Shown: positions 6,622 through 15,144 of the stretch, piece by piece
How positions within the stretch are numbered: position 1 is the stretch's first letter
How the letters are laid out: each line of letters begins with the position of its first letter
Assembly (NCBI GenBank): GCA_900542795.1
Contig: UQPD01000026.1
Location: 1-21,126, forward strand
Source: an uncultured Prevotella sp.
GTDB taxonomy: Bacteria > Bacteroidota > Bacteroidia > Bacteroidales > Bacteroidaceae
Direction of reading: 5' to 3'
DNA: 21,126 bases
Program-made: the position numbers and the translations under genes
Notes under the pieces: generated by a model
Seen by the model: the letters and a program-made list of their open reading frames with translations, nothing else
The model's database searches: none
Told to the model about the DNA's origin: nothing

Positions 6622-7557
6622 TTATTTCTCATCGCGAAGGATGCAATCCTTCAGTTCTTGCGGATAGGTAGGCATTGCACCTTGTTGTGTGCAAACGTAT
6701 GCCGAAACATCCACACCAATTTTGTGCGCCACGGTAATAGATTTACCTGCAAGAATAGCAGCACAGAAAGCACCCGTAAAAGAGTCGCCGGCTCCCACCG
6801 TGTCAGCCACCTTCACCTTGGGAGTGGGCTGAAAACTCATTTCGCTCTCAGTTATCACATACGAGCCAAAGGCGCCACAAGTAAGAACCACCATTTGCAG
6901 TTTGTAGCGACTAATGAGCTGCTGCACCTGGTCCTCAAAATTGATAGGCTGCAAAAGTTCTTTTGCAGGGTCAATGTCTGCAATGTCACCCAAGCCTAAC
7001 AAGTGTGCCACCTTCACAATCTCCTCATCGTTAATTTTCAAGACATTGCAGCGAGAGAGTGACTCCTCAATAACCTCCTTCGAATACCAATTTTGGCGAA
7101 GGTTAATGTCGAAGAGTTTAAATGTGCCAATGGGAGGCATCGCATCGAGAAAACGATAAATGGTAGATCGCGTTTTAACCGTGCGTTGTGCCAATGTGCC
7201 AAAGCAAACGGCACGCGTGTTGTGAGCAATACGCTCAATTTCGGGCGTCCAAGGCAAATTATCGTAAGCCACGCCTAAGCAAATGTCATATTGTGGAATG
7301 CCCTCGCCCGATAGTGTAACCTGCACCGTACCAGTGGGTTCGTCAACCACCTCAAGGTGATGCTTCAGTCCGTGCGCATCGAGTTCGCGTATAATTTGTT
7401 TACCATCCGCATCGTTGCCAATGGCAGAGAGTGCCATGCCGTTAAGTCCAAACTGGCTAACGTGATAAGCAAAGTTGGCAGGAGCGCCGCCTAATTTTTT
7501 GCCATCGGGCAAACAGTCAAAAAGCGTCTCGCCGAGACCTACAATATAGTTTTCCAT
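6622..7557 (-). CDS. PfkB-family fructokinase
   Basis: The 311-residue protein is a ribokinase/PfkB-fold sugar kinase. The N-terminal substrate region has GLGETLFD at 7-14 and the GGAPANFA signature at 23-30. The C-terminal signature DTVGAGDSFTGAF spans 252-264, with Asp258 the expected catalytic base in the anion-hole motif GAGD. It should transfer phosphate from ATP to fructose, giving fructose 6-phosphate in the cytoplasm. Fructose is inferred as substrate because the gene lies 10 bases after the sugar permease and shares a transcription unit with a GH32 enzyme, the same order as permease and fructokinase in the B. thetaiotaomicron fructan locus. Length is normal for the family. It is the last gene before the terminator at 6501-6542. 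Confidence 0.9.
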   Translation of the reverse strand: MENYIVGLGETLFDCLPDGKKLGGAPANFAYHVSQFGLNGMALSAIGNDADGKQIIRELDAHGLKHHLEVVDEPTGTVQVTLSGEGIPQYDICLGVAYDNLPWTPEIERIAHNTRAVCFGTLAQRTVKTRSTIYRFLDAMPPIGTFKLFDINLRQNWYSKEVIEESLSRCNVLKINDEEIVKVAHLLGLGDIADIDPAKELLQPINFEDQVQQLISRYKLQMVVLTCGAFGSYVITESEMSFQPTPKVKVADTVGAGDSFTGAFCAAILAGKSITVAHKIGVDVSAYVCTQQGAMPTYPQELKDCILRDEK

Positions 7558-7567
7558 GATGGGAAAG

Positions 7568-8734
7568 TTATTTTATTTTTGAGATATAAGTAAAAAGATA
7601 AATTACACCAACAGCCATGCAGAGCACAGCACCAGCTTGTCCCATAGCATCAGAGGCAACCCCCATAACCAAGGGGAAGAGCGTGCCTCCAAAGAGTCCC
7701 ATAATCATGAGTCCGCTCACCTCGTTCTGCTTTTGAGGAACCGCCATAAGTGCGTTCGAGAAGCAGATTGAGAAAATGTTAGAGTTGCCATAGCCCACCA
7801 AGGCAATACCTGCATAAAGCACCATCTTGCTGTCGCCCCAAAGCAAGCAAGCCATTGAAGCCGCCATGAGCACTACCGAGATAAAGAAGAAAGTGCGAGC
7901 CTTGAGAATGCGCAAGAAGAATGAACCTGTAAAGCAACCAATGGTGCGGAAAATAAAGTAGAGGCTTGTGGCAAAGGCAGCATCGTTGAGCGTCATGCCC
8001 AAGCGTTCCATCAAAATTTTAGGAGCAGTGGTGTTTGTGCCCACGTCAATGCCCACGTGGCACATAATGCCCAAGAAGGTGAGTAACACCAACGGATTGC
8101 CTAAAAGGGCGAAAGCTTGTGAAAATTGGTGTCCGATGCTCATGTCGGCATCCTTAGCCTTAGGCTCTTCAATTTCAACCGTGGCGAGCAACGCAGTGGC
8201 AAAGATACCAACAACCAAGAAAATGGCAAAAAGAATGCGCCAATTGTAGTCGAACGAGGGAATAACTTGCGTAGTTCCCCAAATAGCGAGGTAAGGAGCA
8301 ATAAACGAGGCAATAGCCTTAATGAACTGTCCAAAGGTGAGTACAGCTGCCAAGTGTCCGCCATTCATTACACAAGTAACCAGCGGATTGAGCGAAGTCT
8401 GCATCAATGCGTTGCCAATGCCTAAGAGCGAGAAGGCGCAAAGCATTATCGGAAAACTTTCGCCAAAAAGAGGCAACAACAGCGAAACGGCAGTTACGAT
8501 AAGCGAGAGTAAAACCGTTTTTTTACGACCAATTTTATTCATCAGCACACCCGTTGGGACACTGAAGATAAGAAACCAAAAGAAAACGAGCGATGGAAAA
8601 ATATTAGCAACAGAGTCGCTGAGTTGAAGGTCAGCCTTCACATAATTACTGGCAATGCCCACAAGGTCAACGAAACCCATGCAGAAGAAGCAAAACATCA
8701 CAGAGATGATAGCCAATTTATTGGTCTGTTTCAT
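7568..8734 (-). CDS. MFS sugar permease, probable fructose importer
   Basis: The 388-residue protein has about 12 hydrophobic helices and the MFS loop 2-3 motif NKIGRKK at 66-72. Its overall pattern (FVDLVGIASNYVKADLQLSD near 21-40, LGIGNALMQTSLNPL near 104-118) fits the fucose/glucose/galactose:H+ symporter group common in Bacteroidota. It probably carries fructose released by the GH32 enzyme across the inner membrane. Its start is 165 bases after the GH32 stop; that spacer contains a TATATTTG box (minus strand, 8838-8845) without a well-placed -33 element, so an internal promoter is possible but weak. The kinase follows after 10 bases, indicating tight coupling. Confidence 0.88.
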   Translation of the reverse strand: MKQTNKLAIISVMFCFFCMGFVDLVGIASNYVKADLQLSDSVANIFPSLVFFWFLIFSVPTGVLMNKIGRKKTVLLSLIVTAVSLLLPLFGESFPIMLCAFSLLGIGNALMQTSLNPLVTCVMNGGHLAAVLTFGQFIKAIASFIAPYLAIWGTTQVIPSFDYNWRILFAIFLVVGIFATALLATVEIEEPKAKDADMSIGHQFSQAFALLGNPLVLLTFLGIMCHVGIDVGTNTTAPKILMERLGMTLNDAAFATSLYFIFRTIGCFTGSFFLRILKARTFFFISVVLMAASMACLLWGDSKMVLYAGIALVGYGNSNIFSICFSNALMAVPQKQNEVSGLMIMGLFGGTLFPLVMGVASDAMGQAGAVLCMAVGVIYLFTYISKIK

Positions 8735-8899
8735 TTTATTATGCTTTTTAGAAGAGAGGAGGAGGTAGATAAGGTTCTAACTAAAAAAAGGGACGCCCTA
8801 AAAACACATTCTCAGGAACGCCCCTCGATAGTTACAACAAATATATCAATTATGAAAAGTTTCTTAGAAATTCAAATCCAGAATTTTTAGAATCATCCG

Positions 8900-10831
8900 T
8901 TATAATCCAAGCGAGTAAACCTTGGCATTTTCAATTTGAGCCTTGCCACCTTCAGCCCACACCTTCAAGTTGTTGTAAGGCTGTGTGGGGAATACAAGGT
9001 TAGTCATAGCAATGCGTCCACCATTCACAAAAATCTCAACAGAGCATTTGTCAACAAAGATGTCTAAGTGGTAAGCACTTTGCTTTGCAGAGCTTTGGTT
9101 GTCCTCTTTCCAACGGTTCATGTCCTGTGCATCACCGCAGAGCGAGAGCGGAGCCCATGTAGCCAGTGCAAAATCGTTTTTATAGTTGAGAGCAATGTCT
9201 TGCGAGAGTTTACCCTTCATTTGTCCAGCAGCTTCAGCCGCTTTTTCAATGTTGTGGCGTTCAGCCAATTTGCCAAAGTCAGTCAAACCGCTTTCAGTAC
9301 GGTCCATCACCAAGCGCTTATTCTTTAAGTCGAGATAAACCAAAGTGCGTTCTTCCTTATCGTTAAAGAGGCTCAAACCCACTATGTCGCTGTTGCCAGG
9401 TAGAACATCAGCTTCCACCTCGAAGGCACCATCGTTTTCACTAAAAAGGTTACGCATGATGTAAGGTTTCGCATTCTCTACCTCAACCTTTCCAATCTCT
9501 TTCGTCTCTTTTCTCAGCGCACGTGCCTCTTCCACCACATTAGCAGAGAGATAAGTTTCGCCATTGTTTGAGAATAGCTTAAGTTCGCGAGGCAGTGCAT
9601 TGGCACCGCGATATTGACGGATGGGGGTAACGTTAGCATACTGCCAGTTGCTCATCCAAGGCACAGCCACAATGCGTTCGCCAAGGTTTGAGAAGGTAAC
9701 CGTTGCATAATGATCCTTACCCCAGTCGAGCCACTTCACTGTTTCGGGTTTAGAGTCGCAATGAAATTCCTTGCCATCAAACTCACCCACAAAATATTGC
9801 GTTGCGCTACCGCCAAAAACAAAGCCTGGGTTAATGTTAACAATCATCACATACTTCATCTTACTCTTGTCGCCATCAACAGCCAAGGGGAAGAAGTCGG
9901 GACATTCAAACTGGTTGGGCTGTGCACCAAAGCCTTTGCCCCACTGGCTCACATATTCCCATTTCTTTAAATTCTTCGACTTGTAGAAACGCATGTTCTT
10001 GTCAGCCGACACAATCATGTACCACGATTTAGCAGGTTCATACCAAAAGATTTTGGGGTCGCGGAAGTCCTTCAAACCATCAAACGGACGCAACACGGGG
10101 TTGCCTTTGTAGTTAGTGAAAGTGCGACCATTATCTTTGCTGTAAGCCATACACTCAATCTGTCCGTTCTTATCGCTTGCCGAGGTGTAGTAAGCAATAA
10201 TAGCATTTTTGCCAAAGCCTGCCGAGTTCTTAGCATCAACCACTGTGCTACCCGAGAAGATGTGGCCCAAAGTGTCGCGAGCAATAGCAGGGTCAAGGTG
10301 TTGCCAGTGAACAAGGTCGCGGCTCACAGAGTGGCCCCAGTGCATGTTGCCCCATTTTGAACCATAAGGGTTATACTGGTAGTAGAGGTGATATTCACCA
10401 TCTTTATAGGTTAAACCATTGGCATCATTCATCCAGCCATAGGCAGGGGTGTGATGGTAAACAGGGCGATAATAGTCGGTGTTCGTAACACTCCAAGTGT
10501 CGCTAAGACGCAGTTTCTTTAACGCCAGTGCATTTTTTGCCAAATTCGCAATTTTCACCACAGCCTTGTTTCCTTTGTTCAAGGCAAAAGGCACTTCATA
10601 GTCCACACCATTCACGGCAAGACGCACGTCCATCCAAGTGTCAGTCTTTTTGCCTTGGTCAAGCACCACTTGCGCCTCGGGCATATTCTCCTCAATAGGC
10701 AGAATGAGGTACTTGGTGGGATTAGTAATGGTAATAACAGCGGTATCGCCCACTGTGGCGATGTTCATATTCTGAGCATTAAGTCCAGCACAAGTAAGTG
10801 CTGCAGCCATTGCGGTTAAAATTCGTTTCAT
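8900..10831 (-). CDS. GH32 fructan hydrolase (levanase/inulinase/beta-fructosidase type)
   Basis: A start at 10831 gives a 643-residue protein beginning MKRILTAMAAALTCAGLNAQ, a clear Sec signal peptide; an in-frame Met 19 codons upstream is less likely because it would bury this signal. A small N-terminal beta domain (about 22-105) of a kind common on Bacteroides GH32 enzymes precedes the five-bladed propeller. The catalytic motifs are WMNDANG (133-139, nucleophile Asp136), FRDPK (256-260, Asp258) and ECPD (309-312, acid/base Glu309). A C-terminal beta-sandwich follows from about 460. It removes fructose from fructans or sucrose in the periplasm or at the cell surface; linkage preference cannot be read from sequence. 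No lipobox is seen. It sits between the outer-membrane protein and permease genes, as expected for one operon. Confidence 0.92.
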   Translation of the reverse strand: MKRILTAMAAALTCAGLNAQNMNIATVGDTAVITITNPTKYLILPIEENMPEAQVVLDQGKKTDTWMDVRLAVNGVDYEVPFALNKGNKAVVKIANLAKNALALKKLRLSDTWSVTNTDYYRPVYHHTPAYGWMNDANGLTYKDGEYHLYYQYNPYGSKWGNMHWGHSVSRDLVHWQHLDPAIARDTLGHIFSGSTVVDAKNSAGFGKNAIIAYYTSASDKNGQIECMAYSKDNGRTFTNYKGNPVLRPFDGLKDFRDPKIFWYEPAKSWYMIVSADKNMRFYKSKNLKKWEYVSQWGKGFGAQPNQFECPDFFPLAVDGDKSKMKYVMIVNINPGFVFGGSATQYFVGEFDGKEFHCDSKPETVKWLDWGKDHYATVTFSNLGERIVAVPWMSNWQYANVTPIRQYRGANALPRELKLFSNNGETYLSANVVEEARALRKETKEIGKVEVENAKPYIMRNLFSENDGAFEVEADVLPGNSDIVGLSLFNDKEERTLVYLDLKNKRLVMDRTESGLTDFGKLAERHNIEKAAEAAGQMKGKLSQDIALNYKNDFALATWAPLSLCGDAQDMNRWKEDNQSSAKQSAYHLDIFVDKCSVEIFVNGGRIAMTNLVFPTQPYNNLKVWAEGGKAQIENAKVYSLGL

Positions 10832-10856
10832 AATTTTGTAACTGTTAGAAAAAGGA

Positions 10857-10939
10857 TAATGTAATAATGTAGAATGTATAATGTACAATGTTTAATGTAG
10901 AAAAATCCACGTTTACCTGCATGGTAATTATACATTATA
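10857..10939. repeat. Degenerate AATGTA repeat with an inverted element
   Basis: Between the GH32 gene and the outer-membrane protein gene the plus strand has repeated aatgta-like units (10857-10900). One of these, tataatgta (10877-10885), is complementary to tacattata (10931-10939), so a weak AT-rich hairpin can form in the intercistronic mRNA. It could tune relative expression or stability, but it may also be simple repeat growth. Confidence 0.5.
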
Positions 10940-10947
10940 AAATTAAG

Positions 10948-13242
10948 TTAGAAATTCAGTTTTGCGGTAAATTCCACGGTGAGTGGGCGGAGGTAGCTAC
11001 CTGTCATCAAGCAGTTGTTGTAGTTGCCAGCCTCTTCTTTGGTGATGAGTTCAGCACCTGCAATGCTACCCTTGGCACCCGTTTGGTTCAAGAAGTTTAC
11101 AACAGTGCAACCCAAGTTCAGCATCTTGTTAACCTTCCAGTCAACACCACCAAAGCTCTCCCAACGACCATTAAAGTAGTAAGCATCGTTGATGTTAGCA
11201 TACGTTTTGCCAAAGTAGCGGAAGCTCATCCACAACTTCACATCGGGTGTAATCATGTAGCTTGGGTCAAGTTCAATGAGCACTTGCGGAATTTCGGCAA
11301 CAATGTTGCCAGTAGCATTGATGTTGCCCTTGTAACCATCGCTAAATGTAACCGAAGTTTCATACTTCTTGTAAGTAGGCTTTTGGTAAGTAAACAAAGC
11401 GTGGAGTTCAAATCCCTTAAACGGACGTATAATAGCGTCGGTAGTCCAACCCCAAGTTTGAATGTCGTAGCTCATGGGAGCAGCCATAATTTCGGCACCA
11501 TGTTGCAAGTTCAGCGTAGAGTTGTTGTTTGTTTTCGAGATGTAAGTAAAGAGCGATGTCAAGCTAAGCCACTGATTGTTGTAGTAAACACCACCGCGAG
11601 CCAAAGGAACGGTAATTTTATCGGTGTTAGGCAACGTAGCAGGAGCAAAGTTGTCGAAGCGAGGGTGCTGCACAATGTAGGTGAAGTCGCCTGTAAAACC
11701 AAACTGCTTTGTAAGTTTATAAGTTAAAGCAGCCGTAAGGTCATAGTTCACCCAGTTATAATCCAAGTTAGCAGGTTTAATCACAGTGCCATCAGCAGCT
11801 GTAGCACCGAGGTAATAGTCGGCAAAGCGTCCCACATAGTTACCAGCAGCATTGCGCACCGCGGCATTCTTGCCATTCAAGTGCTGCCATTCAATGCGTG
11901 CGCCATAATAAGCGTTCAGCTTGTTGGTAATGTCCCAATCGTGAGTTAAGTAAGCCGCCAACTTGTTTTCAGTACCTTTGTAATATTCAGAGGCATTTTT
12001 GTTGAAATCATAGAAAACCGTGTTGCGCTTGTTAGCGTCATACACTCTCACGGGGTAGCTGCCATCCGTAGGCACGCTTTGGTCATACATCGTAGTGTTC
12101 GATGCGTAGTCAATGTTATAGACCCATTCGTTCAAGCCCACGCGCAAAGTGCTGCGGTTAAACTTTTTGCTCAATTCGGTGGTAAAGAGCATCTCGTCAA
12201 TGTCGCCCGCATTCAAGCACGACATGCGCGACTGTACATAATCGCCTGTGTAGTTCTCAGTCAGTCCGAGTGCATTGATGGTTTTATAATTATAAGCTGC
12301 GTTGTTTTTCACATTAGTCAAACTCATGGGCGTTTGATAAACAGCGGCACCGCGAGCATGGTCGTAGCGTGCCGAAGCAGTCCAAGTCAAGCCATTGTCC
12401 CACGCATATTTATTAGAGAGATACACCTGGCTTGAGCGGTTCTCTGCAGCGTCATACAACGAGATTGTGCCAATTTCGCCTGTGCGCATGTCGCGATAGG
12501 TCATGTTTGCATCGATGGGGAGGTATGAAGTGGTGCCGAGTTTAAACTTGCCATACTCCTTCACACTACCATCGCCCACATAAATAAACGGAGCCGATTG
12601 TGTGGCATAATTGCTCACGGGGTGACTGTTGCTGTAGTGATACATGGCAGAGAACTGACCGCGGCCATTGCCATAAAGGCGCGTCAAGGCAAACTTATAA
12701 ATTTGAGTGCGGTCTTGCAGTTTCGAGCTTTTAATGTCGAAAGTGCCTGGGTCAAAGTCCTGATACAAGTTGGCACTGTAAAGCCAGTTTTTGGCTACCG
12801 AGCCATTCATGTTGAGCGAAAACTCCTGCATGCCAAAGTGATTCGCCTTGTAGTTGAGCGAGCCGTGGAAACCTTTGTTGCCCAATTTCGTCCACGAGTT
12901 TACGGCATAGCCAATGTTACCCGTAGTGATGGCAGTTTCTGAGATTTTAAGAAGTCCCACATGTTCATGACTTGCATCCATGCGCCAATTCGAGTTCACG
13001 CTGTGCGGATTTGTGGCATAGGTCACGGGCAAGCCGTTTTCAAGAACATTCACGTCGGTCGAAGGAAGTCCAATTTGAATTTCGCGCGGACCATTGGCAC
13101 TCGAAGCGTTCAGCATCACGTTGCGGTTACCCTCTTCCTTGTTACTCTTGCTATTGTTAGCAGGCTCTTCGCTTTGTGCATTCATAATAATAGGTGTGCA
13201 CAGCAAACAAGTGAGTAGTGCTTTCTTAGTAGTTGCTTTCAT
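10948..13242 (-). CDS. TonB-receptor-like outer-membrane beta-barrel protein
   Basis: The 764-residue protein starts with a signal peptide (1-22, ending NA before Gln23). A short plug-like region (about 52-120, PREIQIGLPSTDVNV, ISETAITTGNIGYAVNS) leads into a long run of alternating aromatic beta strands, with late motifs FLNQTGAKGSIAGAELIT and a C-terminal Phe (EFTAKLNF), the usual signal for BAM insertion. This is the TonB-dependent receptor superfamily. It lacks the N-terminal CarboxypepD_reg-like domain of typical SusC proteins, no clear TonB box is seen, and no SusD-like gene follows. By position before the GH32 gene it probably admits fructan or fructo-oligosaccharides. A candidate promoter lies at 13368-13400. 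Function as a transporter is inference. Confidence 0.82.
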   Translation of the reverse strand: MKATTKKALLTCLLCTPIIMNAQSEEPANNSKSNKEEGNRNVMLNASSANGPREIQIGLPSTDVNVLENGLPVTYATNPHSVNSNWRMDASHEHVGLLKISETAITTGNIGYAVNSWTKLGNKGFHGSLNYKANHFGMQEFSLNMNGSVAKNWLYSANLYQDFDPGTFDIKSSKLQDRTQIYKFALTRLYGNGRGQFSAMYHYSNSHPVSNYATQSAPFIYVGDGSVKEYGKFKLGTTSYLPIDANMTYRDMRTGEIGTISLYDAAENRSSQVYLSNKYAWDNGLTWTASARYDHARGAAVYQTPMSLTNVKNNAAYNYKTINALGLTENYTGDYVQSRMSCLNAGDIDEMLFTTELSKKFNRSTLRVGLNEWVYNIDYASNTTMYDQSVPTDGSYPVRVYDANKRNTVFYDFNKNASEYYKGTENKLAAYLTHDWDITNKLNAYYGARIEWQHLNGKNAAVRNAAGNYVGRFADYYLGATAADGTVIKPANLDYNWVNYDLTAALTYKLTKQFGFTGDFTYIVQHPRFDNFAPATLPNTDKITVPLARGGVYYNNQWLSLTSLFTYISKTNNNSTLNLQHGAEIMAAPMSYDIQTWGWTTDAIIRPFKGFELHALFTYQKPTYKKYETSVTFSDGYKGNINATGNIVAEIPQVLIELDPSYMITPDVKLWMSFRYFGKTYANINDAYYFNGRWESFGGVDWKVNKMLNLGCTVVNFLNQTGAKGSIAGAELITKEEAGNYNNCLMTGSYLRPLTVEFTAKLNF

Positions 13243-13340
13243 TTTACTGTTAGGATTTGTAGATAGGATTTTTTTGTTTTTGGTCGAGTGTCAAGAATTG
13301 GTAAGTTTCCCAACCCCGTCCATTTTTTTGATTAGGCATC

Positions 13341-13355
13341 CGTTCATCCCGAACG
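13341..13355. promoter_or_regulatory. Small inverted repeat downstream of the fructan-operon promoter
   Basis: cgttc (13341-13345) and gaacg (13351-13355) are inverted around atccc, about a dozen bases beyond the -7 box in the direction of transcription. It could be a regulator-binding site, but a 5-base arm is short and AraC-type sites are usually direct repeats upstream of the promoter. Confidence 0.25.
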
Positions 13356-13367
13356 AATTTCATGTAG

Positions 13368-13400
13368 CAAAAGTAGAGCAAGAGCTAAGCGAACAACAAA
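13368..13400 (-). promoter_or_regulatory. Candidate promoter of the fructan operon
   Basis: On the minus strand a TTTG (13397-13400) is followed after 21 bases by TACTTTTG (13368-13375), matching the Bacteroidota -33/-7 consensus TTTG and TAnnTTTG. Transcription would begin near 13360, leaving a leader of roughly 118 bases before the outer-membrane protein start codon. The -33 box abuts the terminator hairpin of the sensor gene, leaving little room between the two transcription units. Confidence 0.6.
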
Positions 13401-13446
13401 AAAAATGTTGCAGCGACTAAAAAATATCGGTCGTTGCAACATTTTT
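13401..13446 (-). terminator. Intrinsic terminator of the sensor-regulator gene
   Basis: Arms aaaaatgttgcagcgac (13401-13417) and gtcgttgcaacattttt (13430-13446) pair over 17 positions with a single G-T pair, around a 12-base loop. On the minus strand it begins 16 bases after the sensor stop codon and runs into TTTTTTTT. It separates the regulator transcript from the fructan operon. Confidence 0.88.
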
Positions 13447-13462
13447 AAGGGTATTTGTATCA

Positions 13463-15106
13463 TTATTCCTTCTCAGAAGGTGCTTTTCCATAAAAATCTC
13501 TATAACACTTTGTGAAGTAAGATGGAGCAGAGAAACCCACGCGATAGGCAATTTCCGAAATTGTGAGCGAACCATCCTTCAACAATAAGCGTGCATGGCT
13601 CAATCTTTTTTCGCGAATAAGCTCCACAGGTGTTTTTCCCGTAAGTGCTTTCACACGTCTATAAAGTTGCACGCGCGACAAGCACATATCGCGTCCGATG
13701 TCCTCTACCGAGAGGTCAGGGTTTGTGTAGCGCTTTTCCAAGCAGTCCATAAACCGACTCATAAATTCATTTTGGGGCAATGCGTGTGCCGTGTTAGGGG
13801 CATCCTCCTCGTTCGGTTTATTGCTTAGAACTGTCGCATCCTCTTTTTTCGTAGTAGCATCCAACAGTTGGTCGCGTTGTTCCTCCAACTCATCGCGCTG
13901 TCGTTCCACTGTAGCCTTTTCGCGGTTCAGTTCCTCGTTCTTTTTGCGCAACTGTTCGTAGAGGCGTTGCTTTGTGCGATAAGCCTTAACCGACACCACC
14001 CACAACGTGCTGACAACAGCCACCAGCAAAATAACGAAAATCAAAAAGAGGCGTTGCAAATTAAACCGTGCCAACAGGTTGTCCACCCGTGTGTGCATGC
14101 GATGAATGTAGCTGTGTTGCTTTTCAATCTCCCTGTTTTGCAACAGCAGCACCTTGGCATTGTCAGCGGTAACAATGCTCGTTTCCATGTCATTGTTCTT
14201 CTCATAAGGTTTGCCTGTTAAAATGTCCAAGGCAAGTTTCACCAGTTCGTCGCCATGTGTGGGATAAATGGCTGAGGCTGTCAGCACCCCATCGCGCACC
14301 TTTTCAATGCCCTCGCCAGGCGAGGGTAGGGCATCAATGCCCAGATAGAAGGTGGGCGTCTGTTGCGTCAAAGCAGCGTGTGGGTGAGTCGATTTGTAGC
14401 GATCAATAGCCTTGCGAGCCCCCACAGCCATGCGGTCGTTATTGCCAAACACCAAGTTAATGGTAAAATTGGGGTCAGCCTTTTCAAGGCGTTGCAGCAC
14501 CTTGTCCATAGCCTCCTCGCCCGATTTCTCCTTCCAATTTCCTTCCTCGTAGCCAATCATCTTGATGTCAGGGTGCGCCTTCAGCGCATCAGTAAATCCC
14601 TTGTGACGCTCCACGGCAGGCGACGACCCTTTCTCGCCAGCAATTTCCACCACAGTTCCCTTCCCTTTCAGCAGCAAGGCAGCATAGTCGCCCAACATAC
14701 GCCCGATGCGGTAGTTATCAGCCCCCATAAAGGCAGTATAGTCCTTGAGGTTGCTTTTTCGGTCGAAAAGAATAACAGGAATGTGCTTTTCAGCAGCTTG
14801 GCTAATTGTGGCAGAAATAGGTTCAAGTTGTAGAGGCGACACAATGAGCAAGTCCACGTTCAAGTCAATCAGCGAGTCAATTTGTTGGCGTTGACGTGCA
14901 ACATCATCGTTTGCCGAACACATCACCAATTCCACCTCATCGTTAAAGTACGTAGCCAATTCCAGTTCGTGTTTCAGTTTGGTGCGCCAAGTGTCGTCAG
15001 AGCATTGCGACACGCCAATCACATATTTCTTCTCCTTGCCAGTGCAAGCCGTGAGCAGGGCAAAGAGACAGCAGAAAAGAATAAGAAGTTTGAAAATATT
15101 TTTCAT
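13463..15106 (-). CDS. Membrane sensor-regulator: sugar-binding domain, TM helix, coiled coil, AraC-type domain
   Basis: The 547-residue protein starts with a signal sequence and a lipobox-like LTAC (Cys21). A periplasmic-binding-protein domain of the ribose/fructose type spans about 28-318 (YVIGVSQCSDDTWR, ILFDRKSN with Asp115, FGNNDRMAVGA with Asp224, YLGIDAL with Asp258). A transmembrane helix at about 353-373 is followed by a basic, charged coiled coil (376-418), a loose linker (419-446) and an AraC/XylS-type double helix-turn-helix (447-545, IAYRVGFSAPSYFTKCYRDF). The sensor half resembles the fructose-binding half of B. thetaiotaomicron BT1754, but here no histidine kinase (no H-box, N or G boxes) and no receiver domain lie between membrane and DNA-binding parts. 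It probably senses fructose and directly activates the downstream operon. It has its own terminator and a probable promoter upstream. Confidence 0.88.
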   Translation of the reverse strand: MKNIFKLLILFCCLFALLTACTGKEKKYVIGVSQCSDDTWRTKLKHELELATYFNDEVELVMCSANDDVARQRQQIDSLIDLNVDLLIVSPLQLEPISATISQAAEKHIPVILFDRKSNLKDYTAFMGADNYRIGRMLGDYAALLLKGKGTVVEIAGEKGSSPAVERHKGFTDALKAHPDIKMIGYEEGNWKEKSGEEAMDKVLQRLEKADPNFTINLVFGNNDRMAVGARKAIDRYKSTHPHAALTQQTPTFYLGIDALPSPGEGIEKVRDGVLTASAIYPTHGDELVKLALDILTGKPYEKNNDMETSIVTADNAKVLLLQNREIEKQHSYIHRMHTRVDNLLARFNLQRLFLIFVILLVAVVSTLWVVSVKAYRTKQRLYEQLRKKNEELNREKATVERQRDELEEQRDQLLDATTKKEDATVLSNKPNEEDAPNTAHALPQNEFMSRFMDCLEKRYTNPDLSVEDIGRDMCLSRVQLYRRVKALTGKTPVELIREKRLSHARLLLKDGSLTISEIAYRVGFSAPSYFTKCYRDFYGKAPSEKE

Positions 15107-15144
15107 GTGTGCTTTTTGGGGGAAATATTACAAATAAAGTGCAG

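Noticed and set aside
10832..10888. Extended N terminus of the GH32 protein
   Set aside because: The extra 19 residues precede a clear signal peptide at the Met at 10831 and overlap AT-rich repeat sequence.
10888..11727. 279-residue plus-strand reading frame
   Set aside because: It lies opposite the outer-membrane barrel gene, which has a signal peptide and family motifs; the plus-strand product has no recognisable domain and is a shadow frame.
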